From the NCBI GenBank assembly GCA_030445275.1, contig JAUCSE010000003.1, positions 1 through 40,197 of the forward strand: a stretch of 40,197 nt of DNA. The letters run 5' to 3'. A program made the translations under genes and the position numbers. Position 1 is the stretch's first letter. Every line of letters begins with the position of its first letter. Shown one piece after another: positions 1 through 7,781 of the stretch. Source of the DNA: Mucilaginibacter sp. GTDB lineage: Bacteria > Bacteroidota > Bacteroidia > Sphingobacteriales > Sphingobacteriaceae. The notes beneath the pieces were generated by a model. The model was not told the origin of the DNA and did no database searches. It saw only the letters and a program-made list of their open reading frames with translations.

Positions 1-10
1 AAAAGAAATT

Positions 11-118
11 CAGGTGCCTATATCGGCGGTGTCTACCTCTTCCCATTCCGAACAGAGAAGTCAAGCCCGCCAGAGCCGATGGTACTGCGGTAAAACGTGG
101 GAGAGTAGGTCGGTGCCC
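11..118 (+). rRNA. rrf: 5S ribosomal RNA
   Basis: This is the 5S rRNA of the large ribosomal subunit. The conserved loop text CCCATTCCGAACAGAGAAG, the GCCGATGGTACTGCGG segment and the closing GTGGGAGAGTAGGTCGGTGCC are all readable. The ends GGTGCC (13-18) and GGTGCC (112-117) pair as helix I with two G-U wobbles. It is very probably the last gene of an rRNA operon whose 23S gene lies left of the window. End positions are accurate to a few bases. Confidence 0.93.
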
Positions 119-148
119 AATCTTATCATCCTAAAGGGTGTTAAACAT

Positions 149-179
149 AAAGCCTTAGTAGCAATACTAGGGCTTTTTT
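149..179 (+). terminator. Rho-independent terminator of the rRNA operon
   Basis: AAAGCCTTAGTA (149-160) pairs with TACTAGGGCTTT (165-176) around a GCAA tetraloop, followed by a T run. It starts about 30 bases after the 5S gene and is placed to end rRNA transcription. Confidence 0.85.
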
Positions 180-684
180 GTGCGATATACTTTTTGTGTT
201 TATACCTGTCTCTAGTGTTCATATTCACACCCGTGAACGCCTCATAATCAGGAAACTACACATTTAGCCGTACTGACAAATTACTGTCACCACTTCCATC
301 ACCTATAGCTATTATATTTATATATAAGGTACAACCTTTAAGTCAGGAGTTTTGAGCTACATAATATCATCTAATACATCGCCTTTAAGCTTTCATCCTT
401 TCACCTTTATTCAAATGTCACAAAATCATTCTGCCGAACACCCCTTATATGTCGAAGATATCCATACGGTAGGTGGTGGTAGTGGCATTTTGTATGAAAC
501 GGCTAGGTACTTTGAGTACCTGGTAGCCCTTACGAGTATGAAAATCAGAGAGTAAATTTCATTATAGTACATAGAATGGATAGCAAAAGATTAGTTACTG
601 TAGCTTGGGTTCCTGTATTGATCCCCAGACTAAAAAAATAATTTTCATATGTTTGCCGACATAACTAAAAGGGCTATTATCATC
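180..684. other. Gene-poor stretch between 5S rRNA and the WG-repeat gene
   Basis: About 500 bases with no recognisable gene. A 67-codon reading frame at 352-555 starts at TTG (first ATG at 415). It resembles no family I know, although a GGAG sits just before the TTG. The only regulatory signal I see is the -7-like box at 648-655, listed separately. Confidence 0.5.
648..655 (+). promoter_or_regulatory. Bacteroidota -7 promoter box before the WG-repeat gene
   Basis: TATGTTTG fits the TAnnTTTG -7 consensus of Bacteroidota sigma factor. Transcription would begin near 660. The earlier in-frame ATG at 649 would then lie inside the promoter, which supports the ATG at 685 as the true start. No good -33 TTTG at the ideal spacing was found. 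Confidence 0.45.
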
Positions 685-1926
685 ATGCTTTTTAAATATT
701 TCGTTGTTACCATAATTCTTATCCTTTCAGGGCTTGCTTCCAATGCGCAAGAAGTTATTTATGCAATTCAACCAGGAAGGGGGATTAAGTCCTTGTCCTC
801 ATTCTCCGAAGGGCTGTCAAAGGCAAAAGTGGGTTTTGAGAAAACCGGATTTGTTGATACCACCGGAAAATTTATCATTGAGGCCGTATATGAAGATGCC
901 GGTAGTTTTCATGATGGATTGGCGTGGGTGAGTAAAACTATTAATAATCATCTGAAATATGGCTTCATTGACAAAAAAGGGGATTTAGTTATCCCTTTTG
1001 TGTTTGATGAAGTAAAGGATTTTTCCTGTCATCGTGCGGCAGTAAGGAAGGAGAGCCAATGGCAATACATTGACAAGAGTGGGAAAATTGTGCTGAATAC
1101 CGCCTTTATTCGGATCGATACGTTGATCGATAAAATGTATAATGGAGCTTATAACGAAATGAGGGCTAACCCAGAATACTTTAAAAATGGTTTATTATTG
1201 ATTCGCCGTGGAAACAGGTTTGGTTATACTGATACTTCGGGTAGAATAATCGTACCACCAAAGCTGTATATGGCGAAAGCTTTTTTGGATGGTATTGCGC
1301 TTGTAGCTGCTGATACTGTAGTTCCAGTCCAATCGTCAGGAGATGATCGTTTGAATAAATTACAAAACAAACTTCCATCGAACGATGCGGTGGTTAAATG
1401 GAGTGTAATAGATACTACCGGAAAGTTGTTATGTACATTAGATTCTGCTAAAGCAATTAAAGACCTTGGTAATGGGCTAATTGCATTTACAAATGATGAC
1501 GATTATTCAGCGTTGTGGGGTATCGTCAACAAAAATGGGAAAGTGCTTTTAGCTCCACAATTTGAAAAACAACCCATAAGCTGTTCAGATGGGGTTATTA
1601 TTGTGCAGGTAGATGGAAAAGAGGGTGATAACAAAGATGGATATCTCTTAACCTTTGATATCACTGGTAATAGGATTGCTAAAATACCACTTTGCGGTAC
1701 TGTTGGCTGCCTTTATGATTCCAATCTCAGTTTTCACGAGGGGTTAATAGCGGTTAGAGTAGCGAACGGCTGGGGCTATATGGACAAAGCCGGTAAAATA
1801 GTAGTACCATCGCAATTTGATACAGCCCTTGATTTTCAGGGTGGATTAGCAATTGTCGTAACAACAGATAGTCAAGTAGCAGCTATCAGGAATCCGTTAA
1901 AAGTGAGCGATGTTCAGCATAAATAA
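685..1926 (+). CDS. Secreted WG-repeat protein
   Basis: A 413-residue protein of WG beta-hairpin repeats, of unknown biochemical role. The ATG at 685 gives a clean signal peptide (MLFKYFVVTIILILSGLASNA, cut before Q), whereas an upstream in-frame ATG at 649 would bury it behind 12 residues and overlaps a -7 box. At least five repeats of the form GF/YxDxxGKxVIPxxF are visible (GFVDTTGKFIIEAVY, YGFIDKKGDLVIPFVF, QYIDKSGKIVL, WGIVNKNGKVLLAPQF, WGYMDKAGKIVVPSQF). WG repeats are common in Bacteroidota surface or periplasmic proteins and probably mediate binding. The gene stands alone, facing the fucosidase gene tail to tail. Confidence 0.8.
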   Translation: MLFKYFVVTIILILSGLASNAQEVIYAIQPGRGIKSLSSFSEGLSKAKVGFEKTGFVDTTGKFIIEAVYEDAGSFHDGLAWVSKTINNHLKYGFIDKKGDLVIPFVFDEVKDFSCHRAAVRKESQWQYIDKSGKIVLNTAFIRIDTLIDKMYNGAYNEMRANPEYFKNGLLLIRRGNRFGYTDTSGRIIVPPKLYMAKAFLDGIALVAADTVVPVQSSGDDRLNKLQNKLPSNDAVVKWSVIDTTGKLLCTLDSAKAIKDLGNGLIAFTNDDDYSALWGIVNKNGKVLLAPQFEKQPISCSDGVIIVQVDGKEGDNKDGYLLTFDITGNRIAKIPLCGTVGCLYDSNLSFHEGLIAVRVANGWGYMDKAGKIVVPSQFDTALDFQGGLAIVVTTDSQVAAIRNPLKVSDVQHK

Positions 1927-1993
1927 GTTTAAACATAGCGTATTTATAGCTAAGAATGTCAGGCCGGTAACCTTTAAACCGGTACACCAGGCA

Positions 1994-3790
1994 TCAATGT
2001 TTTTTACTCAACCAGACCCTATTAAATAATAGTTTTTCGTTTTCTTTTAAGTTTACCCCAAATGTGATCTTATAAAAACCTTCTTTAGGAAAATTGAATA
2101 CACCAATTTGGTTATTTACAAATTCATCTGTATAACTATCATGTGGCTCTACGACCACTTTTCCTGTTGGTTTTAATGATTGTGACAGATTCTGATCGCC
2201 GCCGCTAATATTTATCGTTATGTCTTTTTTTGAATCGTTATGGTAGGATAGATATGCCTGATAGGTTCCGGGGCCAGATACATACATCTGCCAGGTAAGT
2301 ACTCCGCTTTTATCTATCACCAAATGAGAAGGACGTACCCCATCAAATGATACTTTTTTATATTCCGCTGTATTTTGCGATTCATTATTACTGCTTAATG
2401 CAAGTCCCCCGAAAGTAGATTCAGCCACTGTTTTCTCATCAAGTTCTACTGATTGCGCATACTGCAATGCAATTACAGAAACAAAATGATCTCCAGCAAC
2501 GTCCGGCAATTGAATATGGGTATATGGGCCTGATTTTATAAAGTTTAAGGCGACTTTACCAGAGTCAGTTAACAGTTCCACTTTTTCGGGCTTTGACAAA
2601 ATTCCGGTTAAGCGTAGTATCTTGTCCAATGGCCAGTTGTACACTTGTAGGTAAACGATTTGTTTTTTATCCAGTTTCTTTGTTGTTATTCTTCCCCAAT
2701 CGTGCTGATCAGGTCGTAATTGGAGACCAGTACATCCATAAACAGATTCTCCATTTTTTGAAAGCCAGGTACCTATTTCATTCAATCTTGTTTGGTCTTC
2801 GTAGGGCACAGAACCATCTGCCCGGGGGCCAATATTTAAGGTAAATCCTCCGTTAAGGCTAACATTGCCTATTAAAGATTGTAATAACTGGCTGGTAGAC
2901 TTATACTCATTCTCCAGAGCATTGTATCCCCATGAATTGGCTATTGTTCCGGATGTTTCCCAGGGATGATTCGTATAAACTGCTCCCAGTTGGTTATCAC
3001 CCATCGTTTCAAAATCAATGCCCGGATAATTTGCCGGCAACCCCAATCTTGAATTGATAAGACAAGCCGGTTGTAATTCGTGTATCAATTTGATGACCTG
3101 ATCCAGTTGATCTTTTTTTACTATGGTAGTTTTATAATCTACCCACATATCAAACCAGATCATGGAAATATCGCCATAATTGGTTAGCAGTTCGCGCAGT
3201 TGCGGCAAAACCTTTCCCTGCCAGTATTTATTGTATTGCTCATCCGTAATATGGCCGGTTATTTCCTGGTTGTGATCCCAACCGTCAGGATGTTCCCAAT
3301 CCAGCCAATGCGAATAATAAAAACCCAGTTTCATGCCATGTTTTTTACAGGCAGCGGCCAACTCCTTAAGTACATCCCTGTTGGTACCGCTGAGTTTACT
3401 CAAATTATTATCACTTACTTTTGAATTCCAGATAGCTATTCCATCATGATGTTTGGCGGTAATGAGGATATATTTCATTCCTGCTTTTTTGGCCAGCAAT
3501 ACCCACTGTTCAGGGTTTATTTTATCCCAATCAAATCGTTTGGCTAACTGAACATATTCTTCTTCCGAAATACGATTGCGGTAGCGGATCCATTCAGCGT
3601 AATTATTTCCATTTCTGAGGCGTTCTCCTTGCCATATTCCTTCCGCGGCACTATATAACCCCCAGTGTATGAACATGCCGAAACGGGCATCGGTAAACCA
3701 TTTAACTTTTTCATTTAGGCTTGATGCAGGCTGAGCACTACTGTAATATATGGTGAAGAAAAACAATAGAGAAAGTAGTGTGCGTTTCAT
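1994..3790 (-). CDS. Alpha-L-fucosidase, GH29, secreted
   Basis: A 598-residue GH29 enzyme that removes alpha-linked L-fucose from glycans. A signal peptide (MKRTLLSLLFFFTIYYSSAQ) sends it to the periplasm or cell surface. GH29 hallmarks are present: WFTDARFGMFIHWGLYS near residue 31, ITAKHHDGIAIW near 110 and GFYYSHWLDW near 156. The probable nucleophile is D214 in MIWFDMW, and MGDNQ plus WGYN follow downstream. After the barrel (about residue 440) comes a beta-rich C-terminal region (about 470-598) that looks like a carbohydrate-binding domain. There is no SusC/SusD pair nearby, so this is not a classic polysaccharide utilisation locus. The substrate linkage cannot be told from sequence. 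Confidence 0.92.
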   Translation of the reverse strand: MKRTLLSLLFFFTIYYSSAQPASSLNEKVKWFTDARFGMFIHWGLYSAAEGIWQGERLRNGNNYAEWIRYRNRISEEEYVQLAKRFDWDKINPEQWVLLAKKAGMKYILITAKHHDGIAIWNSKVSDNNLSKLSGTNRDVLKELAAACKKHGMKLGFYYSHWLDWEHPDGWDHNQEITGHITDEQYNKYWQGKVLPQLRELLTNYGDISMIWFDMWVDYKTTIVKKDQLDQVIKLIHELQPACLINSRLGLPANYPGIDFETMGDNQLGAVYTNHPWETSGTIANSWGYNALENEYKSTSQLLQSLIGNVSLNGGFTLNIGPRADGSVPYEDQTRLNEIGTWLSKNGESVYGCTGLQLRPDQHDWGRITTKKLDKKQIVYLQVYNWPLDKILRLTGILSKPEKVELLTDSGKVALNFIKSGPYTHIQLPDVAGDHFVSVIALQYAQSVELDEKTVAESTFGGLALSSNNESQNTAEYKKVSFDGVRPSHLVIDKSGVLTWQMYVSGPGTYQAYLSYHNDSKKDITINISGGDQNLSQSLKPTGKVVVEPHDSYTDEFVNNQIGVFNFPKEGFYKITFGVNLKENEKLLFNRVWLSKKH

Positions 3791-4021
3791 CTTTTCTTAA
3801 TGTGTTGATATAGATAATTAAAAATGTTTATAATGGTCTATAAAAGTATAAATCGTATTCCGATTAAAACTTCGTGAAGTTATCATATCATTAAAGAAAA
3901 TTGGCAGATTTATACTTATTAGCTTCAAAATTATACGGGTGAGCTAAAGACACATCCGTGGCGGGATATTGGGCTCGGAAGGTAAACTATCACCCGAATA
4001 CTGGTTACGCCAGATGTGAAA

Positions 4022-4037
4022 AGTGATCCAGGTCACA
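4022..4037. promoter_or_regulatory. Crp/Fnr-like operator, distal site
   Basis: AGTGATCCAGGTCACA is a GTGA-N6-TCAC palindrome. Its centre lies 38 bp upstream of the centre of the second site. The half-sites match those recognised by Crp/Fnr-superfamily helix-turn-helix regulators. Confidence 0.6.
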
Positions 4038-4057
4038 TAAATATTGTCTCTCGTGGT

Positions 4058-4077
4058 AATGTGATCTAGGTCACATT
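4058..4077. promoter_or_regulatory. Crp/Fnr-like operator, proximal site
   Basis: AATGTGATCTAGGTCACATT is an almost perfect palindrome fitting TGTGA-N6-TCACA. With a start point near 4110 its centre falls at about -42, the usual position of a class II activator site. No Crp/Fnr gene is in the window, so the regulator is encoded elsewhere. Confidence 0.68.
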
Positions 4078-4129
4078 ACTACCTGAAATTTACTCCTCAA
4101 CTTTGTTTTATGATTCAAACACAAAGAAA

Positions 4130-4648
4130 ATGGAAAATCAAAAATTTAAGATCGTAAGCACCCAAAGCAATATTGATTGGGTAGGCACAAAGGTAACCGG
4201 CGCACACAATGGTACCATTGCCATTAAAGAAGGTGAATTGATTTTGAACGACGGTAAACTGACCGGCGGTAAATTCATTATCGATACCACCTCCATCAAA
4301 ATACTGGATATAACCGACCCTGCAACTAATGCACAGTTCGCTGGTCACTTGGCTTCTGACGATTTTTTCTCTATAGAAAAATACCCGGAAGCATCTTTAG
4401 TAATCACTTTAGTTTCAGGCAACCATATTGTAGGCGATCTGACCATCAAAGGAATCACCCGTCCTGTTGCTTTTAATGCAGCTATCAATGTTAACGGCAA
4501 TCAGTTGACTGCAACAGGTAAACTGGTGATCGATCGTACCAAATATGAAATGAGATTTCGCTCTAGTAATTTCTTCAAGGATCTGGGTGACACCTTGATT
4601 TATAATGATTTTGAACTCAATATAAATGTAACTGCTAAAGCTGCCTGA
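4130..4648 (+). CDS. YceI-family lipocalin-like protein
   Basis: A 172-residue YceI-fold protein, a beta-barrel family that binds isoprenoid or other lipid-like molecules and is often induced by stress. Typical YceI text is seen: SNIDWVGTKVTGAHNGTI near the start, GGKFIIDTTSI, HLASDDFFSIEKYPEASLVI, VGDLTIKGITRPVAF and TGKLVIDRTKYEMRF. There is no signal peptide, so unlike Escherichia coli YceI it should be cytoplasmic. I chose the ATG at 4130; the frame extends to a TTG at 4103, which would precede any plausible transcript start. It is the first gene of a detoxification-type cluster under the two Crp/Fnr-like sites. Confidence 0.9.
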   Translation: MENQKFKIVSTQSNIDWVGTKVTGAHNGTIAIKEGELILNDGKLTGGKFIIDTTSIKILDITDPATNAQFAGHLASDDFFSIEKYPEASLVITLVSGNHIVGDLTIKGITRPVAFNAAINVNGNQLTATGKLVIDRTKYEMRFRSSNFFKDLGDTLIYNDFELNINVTAKAA

Positions 4649-4677
4649 TAAGCTGTTTCGGTATAAAAATTAAAGCC

Positions 4678-4899
4678 ATGCCATACGTAAAAATAGAAGT
4701 AACCCGCGAAGGTGTTACAAGAGCACAAAAACAAGCGTTGATTAAAGGGATAACCGACCTGATGAGTGATGTATTAAATAAAGACCCCCAATTAACCTTT
4801 GTGGTGATTCAGGAATATGACCTGGACGACTGGGGCCATGCCGGAGAACAGGTATCTGTGTTGAGAGAAAAAGGTATAACTGCTGAAAGAAAAAAATAA
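4678..4899 (+). CDS. 4-oxalocrotonate tautomerase family protein
   Basis: A 73-residue tautomerase-superfamily protein. The catalytic Pro directly follows the initiator Met (MPYVKIEVTREGVT), which is essential because Pro acts as the N-terminal base. The helix TRAQKQALIKGITDLMSDVL and the later DDWGHAGEQ segment are typical of small 4-OT homologues. The substrate is unknown. The reading frame ends in AGA AAA AAA TAA. The seven-A run (4890-4896) is in the exact phase of an A-AAA-AAA slippery site, and the SDR frame lies in -1 relative to this gene. Confidence 0.88.
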   Translation: MPYVKIEVTREGVTRAQKQALIKGITDLMSDVLNKDPQLTFVVIQEYDLDDWGHAGEQVSVLREKGITAERKK

Positions 4900-5630
4900 T
4901 AAAAAAACAAACCATAATAGTTACTGGTGCCTCATCCGGCATCGGCAAAGAAGTAGCCCGCCACTTTTTAGCAAACGGCGACAACGTAGTGATCAATTCC
5001 TCAACTGCTGAAAAACTGGAACAAGTTTACCAGGAACTGGGCGCAGGCGAAAACCTGGCCATGGTAGCCGGCGATGTAAGTGATAAAAGAACTGGTGAGA
5101 AGCTTTTAGCAACTGCTCTTGAAAAATTTGGTTCAGCAGATGTACTGGTGAACAATGCCGGCATATTTGAAACCAAGCCTTTCCTCGAAGTGGACGAAGC
5201 TTACCTCGACCGCTTTCTGAATACTAACTTGAAAGGCACCTACTTCACCACCCAGGCTATTATTCCTCAAATGCTGAAACAGCGTGATGGTGTAGTGATC
5301 AATATCGGTACTCCGCTGGTCAATCACTCCCTTGCAGGAGTGCCTATTACTGCACAAATGGCATCAAAGGGGGCAATACAAGCGCTTACCATACAACTGG
5401 CAGGCGAGTTTGGAAAAGATAATATCAGAGTTAATACAATTGGGCCCGGCACAATCCGTACCCCCATGCACGGTGATAATGCCGATCAAACCGCGGGATT
5501 GCACCTGCTGAACCGTGTGGGCGAAGTGGAAGACATTGCAGAAATGGTTTATACCGTTGCCAAGAGCAACTTTATTACCGGTGCTATCATCAACGTGGAT
5601 GGTGGTATAGGAGCTGGGCGCAATCTGTGA
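4899..5630 (+). CDS. SDR-family oxidoreductase lacking a canonical start codon
   Basis: A short-chain dehydrogenase/reductase of about 243 residues. The NAD(P)-binding motif TGASSGIG lies at 9-16 when counted from ATA at 4899. NNAG and VNTIGPGTIRTPM follow, with a C-terminal INVDGGIGAGR. No ATG, GTG or TTG exists in frame between the TGA at 4884 and a GTG at 4989, and starting at that GTG would delete the whole nucleotide-binding motif. The natural position is ATA at 4899, overlapping the tautomerase stop, where one base change from ATG would explain everything. Alternatively the protein is made by -1 frameshifting from the tautomerase gene. The usual catalytic Tyr of YxxxK is Gln (Q153 in QMASK; K157 is kept) and the Ser position is Thr (T138). 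The substrate is unknown. Confidence 0.8.
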   Translation: MKKQTIIVTGASSGIGKEVARHFLANGDNVVINSSTAEKLEQVYQELGAGENLAMVAGDVSDKRTGEKLLATALEKFGSADVLVNNAGIFETKPFLEVDEAYLDRFLNTNLKGTYFTTQAIIPQMLKQRDGVVINIGTPLVNHSLAGVPITAQMASKGAIQALTIQLAGEFGKDNIRVNTIGPGTIRTPMHGDNADQTAGLHLLNRVGEVEDIAEMVYTVAKSNFITGAIINVDGGIGAGRNL

Positions 5631-5634
5631 CAAT

Positions 5635-6084
5635 ATGAAAACGCTTTTACTAACCGCTTTTTTGTCATGCACAATGCTGGTATTAAAAGCACAACATTCA
5701 AAGAAAATGGAAACTAATCAAGATTCATTAGCAATCAGCCAGGTACTGGAAGATTACTACTTCAAAGGTATCTATGAAGGCGATGTTAACACATTGAACA
5801 AGATTCTAAATCCCGGTACACTATTATTCGGGGATGTAAAAGGGCAGCCTTATGCCAAAACCCTCGATCAGTACCTTGATGGTGTTACCAACCGGCAAAG
5901 CCCGAAGGGTTCCGGCAAACCTTTTAAAGGAACGATTATCTCGATAGAGGTAATAAACTCCATAGCTGTTGCCAAAGTACATGTTAAAATGTACGACTTT
6001 AACTATGATGAGCTCCTTTCCTTTCATAAGATTAGTAACCACTGGCTGATCGTCAATAAAATGATCACCGACGTGGCTGAATAA
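5635..6084 (+). CDS. Secreted NTF2-like / putative lumazine-binding protein
   Basis: A 149-residue protein of the SnoaL/NTF2-like fold, closest in feel to the Lumazine_bd family. A signal peptide (MKTLLLTAFLSCTMLVLKAQ) predicts export. The N-terminal helix SLAISQVLEDYYFKGIYEGDVNTL, the central LFGDVKGQPYAKTLDQYLDGV and the C-terminal strands HVKMYDFNYDELLSFHKISNHWLIVNKMI match the fold's order. It starts four bases after the SDR stop, so it is in the same operon. The family's function in bacteria is mostly unknown. Confidence 0.78.
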   Translation: MKTLLLTAFLSCTMLVLKAQHSKKMETNQDSLAISQVLEDYYFKGIYEGDVNTLNKILNPGTLLFGDVKGQPYAKTLDQYLDGVTNRQSPKGSGKPFKGTIISIEVINSIAVAKVHVKMYDFNYDELLSFHKISNHWLIVNKMITDVAE

Positions 6085-6203
6085 AAGCAATCAATAATAT
6101 TGATCCCGGGCGAATTGCTATTGTAAACACGCAGTATCCATTAACTATGCCTAATAATTATTATTAAAAAACATCAACTTCTAATCAAATAAAAACAAAC
6201 AAC

Positions 6204-6622
6204 ATGAAACGTACAGCAAAAGCTCATTGGAATGGTAATCTTAAAGAAGGTAAGGGAGAAATATCCTCACAAAGCACCATCCTTAATAAAACACCCTATT
6301 CGTTTAAAACACGATTCGATTCTGGTATCGGTACCAATCCCGAAGAATTGATAGCAGCAGCACATGCTGGTTGTTTTACCATGCAGTAAGCGCAACCTTG
6401 GAGTGTTCAGGTTTTATAGCCAACGATTTGAACACTGAAGCCACTCTCGATGTGGATATGGCTGACCTTAAGATCACCGGCATTCATTTGGATTTGAAAG
6501 CATCATTGATTGATGGTGTATCCGCCGAGGCTTTTCAGGAAATTGCAGAAGGCGCTAAAGCCAATTGTATTGTATCCAAAGCTTTGAGTGTGCCTATTAC
6601 TTTAAATATTTCTTATCAATAA
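6204..6622 (+). pseudogene. OsmC/Ohr-family peroxiredoxin gene, frameshifted
   Basis: OsmC-type proteins reduce organic hydroperoxides with two cysteines. The N-terminal part (6204-6389) reads through [18 protein letters not shown] and then hits a stop. The C-terminal part continues in another frame as [11 protein letters not shown] to GAKANCIVSKALSVPITLNISYQ, ending at 6622. Adding one G in the ATGCAG at 6381-6386 restores a full protein of about 139 residues, so a single-base deletion splits the gene. Both redox cysteines survive, one on each side of the break. It may be a true lesion or a base-calling error in a GG pair. Confidence 0.85.
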
Positions 6623-6791
6623 TGATAGCGGTTTAATACTCCGGTTGCCCATTTTTATTTCGAGTGAGTGGAAGATGATGATACGCTCATAAGAAACTTA
6701 CCAGGTAGTTGTAATTGCAACTGCCTGGTAAAATGGCCGGGACAGAAATGATACAGAATATCTAAGTAAAACGTTATAAAAACATAATATC

Positions 6792-7631
6792 ATGAACACT
6801 TCAAAAGTATGGTATATAACCGGGGGCTCTCAAGGATTGGGACTCATCCTCATAAAAAAACTGCTTGAAAACGGTTACCGCGTTGCTGCAACGTCTCGCG
6901 ACGCGCATACGCTGAGCCAGGCGGTTGATTTAATAGACATGGAGCGTTTTCTTCCGCTGGTTGTCGATCTGAATAACCTGGATTGCATTGATGAATCCAG
7001 ACAGCAAACGCTGGCAACATTTGGACGGATCGATGTGGTGGTTAATAACGCTGGTTATGGAATGGCTGGAACAATAGAAGAAATAGCAGAACAGGATATC
7101 AGAAACATTTTTAATGTTAACGTGTTGGCAACAATTGATGTGGTAAAGAGTGTGCTGCCGGTAATGCGTAGTCAGCGATCAGGTTATATCATAAATATCG
7201 GTTCGGTGGCCGGTTTTGTGGGTGCTCCCGGCTGGTCAGTTTATTCTGCCACTAAAGCCGCGGTGACCGCTTTTTCAGAAGTGATCGCACTGGATGTCAA
7301 AGAATTTGGAATTAAGGTTACTGTAGCAGAACCGTCAGGTTTCCGCACAGGTTTTTTAACAAAGGGTTCGCTGGCACTGATCTCATCTAAGATCGAAGGT
7401 TATGAAGCTGTAAAAAATGCACAGGGCCGATACCTTTCGGCAAACGGACAACAACCAGGCGACCCAGACCGTGCAGCAGAAATATTTATAGAATTAGCCG
7501 AAAGTCCTGAACCACCAATGCACCTGTTTTTGGGGAACGATGCCTACAATAGGGCTTCGCAAAAACTGGCCGCTATGTCTACAGAATTGGAACAGTGGAA
7601 GTTAATCACTATTGGGGCTGATTTTAAATAA
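6792..7631 (+). CDS. SDR-family NAD(P)-dependent oxidoreductase
   Basis: A 279-residue classical-type SDR with all expected residues: TGGSQGLG at 10-17, NNAG near 85, catalytic S138 (INIGS), Y151 and K155 (YSATK). The extended C-terminus (DPDRAAEIFIELAESPEPPMHLFLG) is typical of the group often annotated as oxidoreductase or SDR of unknown substrate. It lies 169 bases after the OsmC gene, and no promoter box was recognised, so it may belong to the same cluster. It converges on the helicase gene. Confidence 0.88.
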   Translation: MNTSKVWYITGGSQGLGLILIKKLLENGYRVAATSRDAHTLSQAVDLIDMERFLPLVVDLNNLDCIDESRQQTLATFGRIDVVVNNAGYGMAGTIEEIAEQDIRNIFNVNVLATIDVVKSVLPVMRSQRSGYIINIGSVAGFVGAPGWSVYSATKAAVTAFSEVIALDVKEFGIKVTVAEPSGFRTGFLTKGSLALISSKIEGYEAVKNAQGRYLSANGQQPGDPDRAAEIFIELAESPEPPMHLFLGNDAYNRASQKLAAMSTELEQWKLITIGADFK

Positions 7632-7781
7632 TGGAACATATTAATTAACACACAGTGGTTATCGTGGAAAGTTACTATATAAAGCCTGCGTTTTAATATT
7701 AAGCTATTCTCCATCCAAAAAACTAAAATGTGAACGACATCTGGATATTTGTAGTCTGATGAGCTCTATGTCACGTCAGGC

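Larger units (their letters stand above)
3791..4129. other. Divergent intergenic region with paired Crp/Fnr-like operators
   Basis: This region separates the leftward fucosidase gene from the rightward YceI cluster. It holds the two palindromes at 4022-4037 and 4058-4077, and a degenerate -7 box (CAACTTTG, 4098-4105) that would start transcription near 4110. No convincing promoter was seen for the fucosidase gene. Confidence 0.6.

Noticed and set aside
14..247. 77-codon frame across the 5S gene
   Set aside because: It lies on the 5S rRNA and its terminator; the RNA explains the sequence.
352..555. 67-codon frame from TTG after the rRNA operon
   Set aside because: No family resemblance, non-ATG start and no promoter box; kept only as a remark in the spacer entry.
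1960..1985. CCGGT/ACCGG hairpin between the WG and GH29 genes as terminator
   Set aside because: Only five paired bases and no T run on either strand.
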